A stretch of 64,000 bases of DNA from Torreya grandis (taxonomy: Eukaryota > Streptophyta > Pinopsida > Cupressales > Taxaceae), in contig JARHVA010001426.1 of the NCBI GenBank assembly GCA_037957365.1, positions 587,501-651,500 on the forward strand, in the 5' to 3' direction. Below the pieces are notes generated by a model. The model worked only from the letters and a program-made list of their open reading frames with translations. It was not told the DNA's origin and searched no databases. Below are positions 60,621 through 64,000 of this stretch, in pieces. How positions within the stretch are numbered: the first letter of the stretch is position 1; every line of letters begins with the position of its first letter. The translations under genes were made by a program, and so were the position numbers.

Positions 60621-61870
60621 GCCTAAGAACCACTAAGTCCACTAGATGGATTATATGGTGGTCTAATGCAATCAAATGCACTACCACTTTCCTTTGAATA
60701 TATTGTAAATAGGCTACCTCTTTTATATGATGTATTCATCATGCCACCAATCAAGAATTTATCAGAGCCTCCCAAGAACTTGAAGCCTCACCTTTCAATG
60801 TGTAATTACAGGCTCATGTTGTTAGCTGGAGACAAAAAATCCAAGTTGCTAAAGATTACAATGCCATAGGAGCTTAGCTACACACTAGAATGCATTGGCT
60901 CAAAGTGGGTGACAAAGTGAACAAGGAATTTTTTACCTTGCTTCAGTCTAGACAAGTGATCGATAGGATCAAGGCAATTAAAGGTGCAACTAGGCACCTA
61001 ACCAAATTACCTAAGGTGCTTTAGGAATTTATTTCTCACTACCAAGAGGTGTTCACCTCTCAACTAGATACTATTGTTAGACAAGATGCTCTCACCCATT
61101 ATTTGGATGTTGTTCCCTATAAGCTTTCAAAGGTCTAGAGAGTCACTTATGATCAACCTCTTAGTCTTAATGATCTTAAGGAAGTTGTTTCATAGATGGC
61201 CACTGATAAGGCTCCTATAATTGATGGGTTCCCTTATGATTTATATCATTATTTATAAGACATTATGGGCCTTGATCTTCATAAGGTTTATCTTGAAGCT
61301 TTGCATACCAATTCTTTGGGGACTCTCATAAATCAAGGTAATATTAAGTTCATACCCAAAGCTATAGACCCAAAAGTGTTGACCAGTTAAAGGTCTATTA
61401 ATTTATTGAATGTATCTTATAAGATAATTTCCAGAGCTTTATCCCTTAGGATCAAACATATCCTTCCTCTGGTTGTGAGGAGTGAATAAATGAGTTTCAT
61501 TCAGAATCATTATATCCTAGAGAATGTGATAACTATATGGGAAGGCATGGAGTGGGATAGAACATCCAATTAAAAATCTCTTTTTGTCAATATTGATTTT
61601 GAGAAAGCTTATGACCACATATAATGGCCCTTTATCATGGCCATTTTGCCAGCTCTTATCTTTGGACCAAAATTTGTGTACATAGTTAACATGCTCTTTC
61701 AAGATGTTGGAGCTTGCATCACCATACATGGTACACAATCTCATAAATTTGAGCAACACAAATTGATCAGATAAGGATGCTCACTTGACCCTACCCTCTG
61801 TGTTCTTGTTGTAGAAGATTTTAATTACCTTTTAGCTTGTTGTCCCCCAAAAGTAGAAGTCATTTTTGGG
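60621..61870 (+). pseudogene. LINE ORF2 reverse transcriptase, N-terminal half
   Basis: After a frameshift near 60630 the frame stays constant to the break. It has H-W-L-K-V-G-D-K-V-N-K-E-F-F (family RWLxxGDxNTKFFH) near 60900 and T-D-K-A-P-I-I-D-G-F-P near 61205 (family DKAPGPDGF). K-F-I-P-K-A and R-S-I-N-L-L-N-V-S-Y-K-I-I-S-R-A-L follow near 61350-61440. Then come F-V-N-I-D-F-E-K-A-Y-D with the first catalytic Asp near 61600, and I-R-stop-G-C-S-L at 61766-61785. Stops stand for Gln at R-Q-G-C and elsewhere. The element is cut before the FADD box. Confidence 0.85.
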
Positions 61871-61979
61871 ACAACATTTGAACTATTTTGGCCTTACAGA
61901 CCAAAATTGTCTCTTCCATTTCCAAAATTTGTCCTAGACATTCAAATTCCTCATTTTCCAAGCTTCTCAAAAAATCTAC

Positions 61980-62770
61980 GGACTCTGCAGGTCAAGTTCA
62001 ATGGGTTTTACATGTTGATTTCTATGGACTTTGTTTCTACAGACTCTACAGGCAGGTTCATTTATACAGGTTCAAAGGCTTCTGTAGGCGGTTTCAGTCA
62101 AAAGAATTGGTTTTCAACACTTGGTCATTTTATGGGATTGGTTTAGAGCCTTTGTTCAATCAAAAATCTCCATCAACAAGCATTTGAGTGCAAAAAAGAG
62201 ACTTGAACCACTGAACCATTGAACCATTGAACCACTTTGTTTCAAAGGTTCAACGGGTTCAATGTTCATCAAGTTCAACGTCTTTTGGCAAGAGTTAAGC
62301 GCTTCATCAAGGTTCAAAGTTCAATCGCTTCAATTGGTTCATCAGCTTCAAGACACTTGGCCAAATCAAGGTGGCTTGAACCATTGAACCGTTGAACCAT
62401 TGAACCACTTTGGTTCAAAGGTTCAATGGGTTCAAGGTTTAATGGCAGGTTCAACCAAAGGAATAGTTCAATGGCTCAGTTCAACCAAGCGGTTCAACTC
62501 TTTATTTCACTCAGTTGGTTCATTCATTTTGTTCATCCAATGGTTCAACATCTCAAGGTTTAACAACAGGTTCAAAGACATTTTTCAAAGCTTTTTTTGA
62601 ACCGTTGAGCCAAAACTTGGTTCAACATCTTGGTTCAATGAATAGGTTCAACAACAGGTTCATTCACTTGGTTCATCCAATTGAACTATCAGCTTGAACC
62701 ATTTTTGGTTCAACCGATTGGTTCAACATAATGGTTCATCACCAAAGTTCAAAGGGGTGGTTCAATGCAG
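61980..62770. repeat. Cluster of GGTTCAA / TTGAACC words
   Basis: By eye about 26 exact copies of GGTTCAA or its complement lie between 62068 and 62765, plus many one-off variants (GGTTCAT, AGTTCAA). Two denser parts at 62198-62270 and 62376-62440 share the same order, TTGAACCATTGAACC then GGTTCAAAGGTTCAA, so a unit of about 180 bp may have been duplicated. Opposite orientations sit close together and give hairpins, such as TTGAACCA/TGGTTCAA at 62400-62418. Open frames across it (62400-62600, 62515-62697) look like products of the repeat. Confidence 0.85.
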
Positions 62771-62789
62771 AAGGAAACTTCTCAAAAAA

Positions 62790-64000
62790 CAAGTGCCCTT
62801 GCAGAGGATACTTAATCAATAAAAGCACCCTTCAAAAGGGTCATTTTTCAAGGAAGCTAAAAGGTAATTCTTTCAAATTTGTTTAAGGAATTTAAAATTG
62901 GCTAAGGCATAATTATTTCAAATTTTTGTCTGAAGGAATTCCTTTAGACAAAAAGTCTGAAAGAAATCAAAGAAGCAAATGCAGTCAAAATCCGAAGACT
63001 TGTTCAAAGATTTGGTGAAACAAATAATTCCTCGGGATTTTTATCCACTAGAATTTTCCCCAGACTTTTTTTCGTGGGAATTTTCCCTAGGGAAATGTTT
63101 ACGAGAAACTTTCACATGAGGAAATGTTCACGGGAGAAAGCCCAGGGATTTGTCTACGAGAACTGCCAAGGCAAAGGGCTGTCGAAGGATCTTGAAGGGC
63201 AGGTGCCCTTGCAGGGGACTCTCAGTGGCCAAAGTAAAGGGCTCTTTCCAACCCATTTAAGGATCATTTCTTAAGACCTGAAAGGGCAAATCCAAAATTT
63301 GAAAGAGGACCCAGGGGTGACACGCCTAAAGACGTTAAATTCAAGACAGTGAACTAGCTGTTGAGAGCACATTGACGGGCATGTGAACATCAATTTTAAA
63401 GTCCATGAAATAGCTGTTGATCCTTTGAATTTATAGACCCAAATGCATTCCCAAAATTCAAGACCAAGAACAGCAGAAAGTGAGGAAAGATAGAACAATG
63501 AATGAATCCAAGACCCAATTCAATTAACCAAAAAAGGAGGAATGATGAAGACAAGATTAGACCGCCAGATGGACATTGAAAGTTGCAATATTTCAATTGC
63601 GTGGCTTGTTTATCTACATTGAGAAGATCAAATGGGTAAAATGCCCCAAAGTTCTAACCTATTTTCCTAACAGTTCCCAACGCATCATGATGTATTACTA
63701 TTCTCGAGTCCTTCTTGAAGTGGCTATATGAGGGACTTTCTTTCATTGTAAATGGATCTCTTTTTTGACAATCTGAATGAAACTCTGCCCAAATTGAGAG
63801 GCATCATTGAGAATTTGTGCTCAGTCTGTTAATCATATTTTGTTACTAGAATAAGAAAGCAAAGGACTTTTTTAGACTTTGTGCTGTGATATCTTTGTTA
63901 TTAAGGAAACTATTCTTATGTCTTTTTCCTTGATATATTTTTTGTTCCATTCATTTAACAAGTAGGATTAGTAAAATTAGTTAGGAAGGTGTCCTAAAGA
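62790..64000 (+). mobile_element. Possible LTR or promoter region of another retroelement
   Basis: GC content rises and two blocks recur about 405 bp apart (GTGCCCTTGCAGAGGA at 62798 and GTGCCCTTGCAGGGGA at 63202). Towards the end a TATA-like GCTATATGAGG is followed by a pyrimidine tract and by GAGAGGCATCATTGAGAATTTGTGCTCAG, a layout that recalls the R-U5 part of plant LTRs. No TG/CA ends, primer site or gag were seen before the window ends. It could equally be a host promoter. Confidence 0.25.
63723..63733 (+). promoter_or_regulatory. Candidate TATA box
   Basis: GCTATATGAGG in a locally less AT-rich setting, about 30 bp upstream of a TTTCTTTCATTG pyrimidine-rich stretch. Position relative to a transcript is unknown. 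Confidence 0.25.

Larger units (their letters stand above)
58540..61870 (+). mobile_element. L1-type LINE, 3'-truncated relic
   Basis: A plus-strand non-LTR retrotransposon with ORF1 (DUF4283 and zinc knuckle) and ORF2 (endonuclease, then RT fingers and palm). It breaks off near 61870 just after R-stop-G-C-S-L (family RQGCPL), before the FADD catalytic box; the thumb, zinc finger and RNase H are missing. LINEs normally lose their 5' end, so loss of the 3' end means a later deletion or an insertion at about 61.87 kb. Many stops and at least three frameshifts make it clearly older than the LINE at 15-17 kb. Confidence 0.8.

Noticed and set aside
62198..62770. GGTTCAA words as T-loops of clustered tRNA genes
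   Set aside because: No acceptor stem, A box or cloverleaf can be folded around any copy; only the short core matches.
63074..63274. 66-codon frame with FPREMF/KCSREK pattern
   Set aside because: Made from a short internally repeated DNA block; no start context or homologue recognised.

Overview
The window looks like intergenic DNA from a large, AT-rich plant nuclear genome (by eye roughly 30% G+C, very few CpG). The evidence is the repeat content: a chromovirus-type Ty3/gypsy element with an initiator-Met-tRNA primer site, L1-type LINEs with the plant DUF4283 ORF1 and a plant-type RNase H tail, and a Tat/Athila-like integrase. No intact host gene, tRNA or rRNA was found. Almost every coding trace is broken, and most in-frame stops sit where the family has Gln, Trp or Arg, as expected from long methyl-cytosine decay. 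A seed plant, possibly a gymnosperm, is my best guess; the species cannot be read from the sequence.

Layout. 1-5.4 kb: a LINE RNase H relic on the minus strand and the start of a minus-strand LTR element. 5.4-12.4 kb: anonymous DNA with local tandem duplications. 12.4-14.3 kb: a GC-richer island with a 266-codon open frame that I cannot identify. 14.5-17.5 kb: an L1-type LINE whose RNase H end is on the minus strand while its RT and zinc-finger part is inverted next to it, a twin-priming structure. 17.5-24.8 kb: very AT-rich DNA with tandem arrays, one made of hairpin-forming units. 24.8-35.75 kb: a complete but decayed chromovirus (LTR-PBS-gag-PR-RT-RH-IN-chromodomain-PPT-LTR) with strongly unequal LTRs. 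37.9-39.0 kb: a minus-strand integrase of a second Ty3/gypsy lineage. 39.0-51.8 kb: a candidate large DNA transposon. 51.8-52.2 kb: a 21-bp minisatellite. 55.3-57.0 kb: a minus-strand gag-like relic. 58.5-61.9 kb: a plus-strand LINE with ORF1, endonuclease and half an RT. 62.0-62.8 kb: a dense cluster of the word GGTTCAA and its complement. 62.8-64 kb: a possible LTR with a TATA box.

The most interesting region is 39.0-51.8 kb. Two convergent, intron-bearing gene relics start just inside two arrays of similar ~20-bp words. The right-hand gene encodes a DDE-like transposase relative with ANC-x2-QFK, HGKG-x2-DG and Cys-rich modules; the left-hand gene is unrecognised. Together they resemble a two-gene DNA transposon of a family that is not well named in plants.

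All identifications come from reading translations by eye; no search or alignment was run. Element borders are approximate except where a terminal motif is given.
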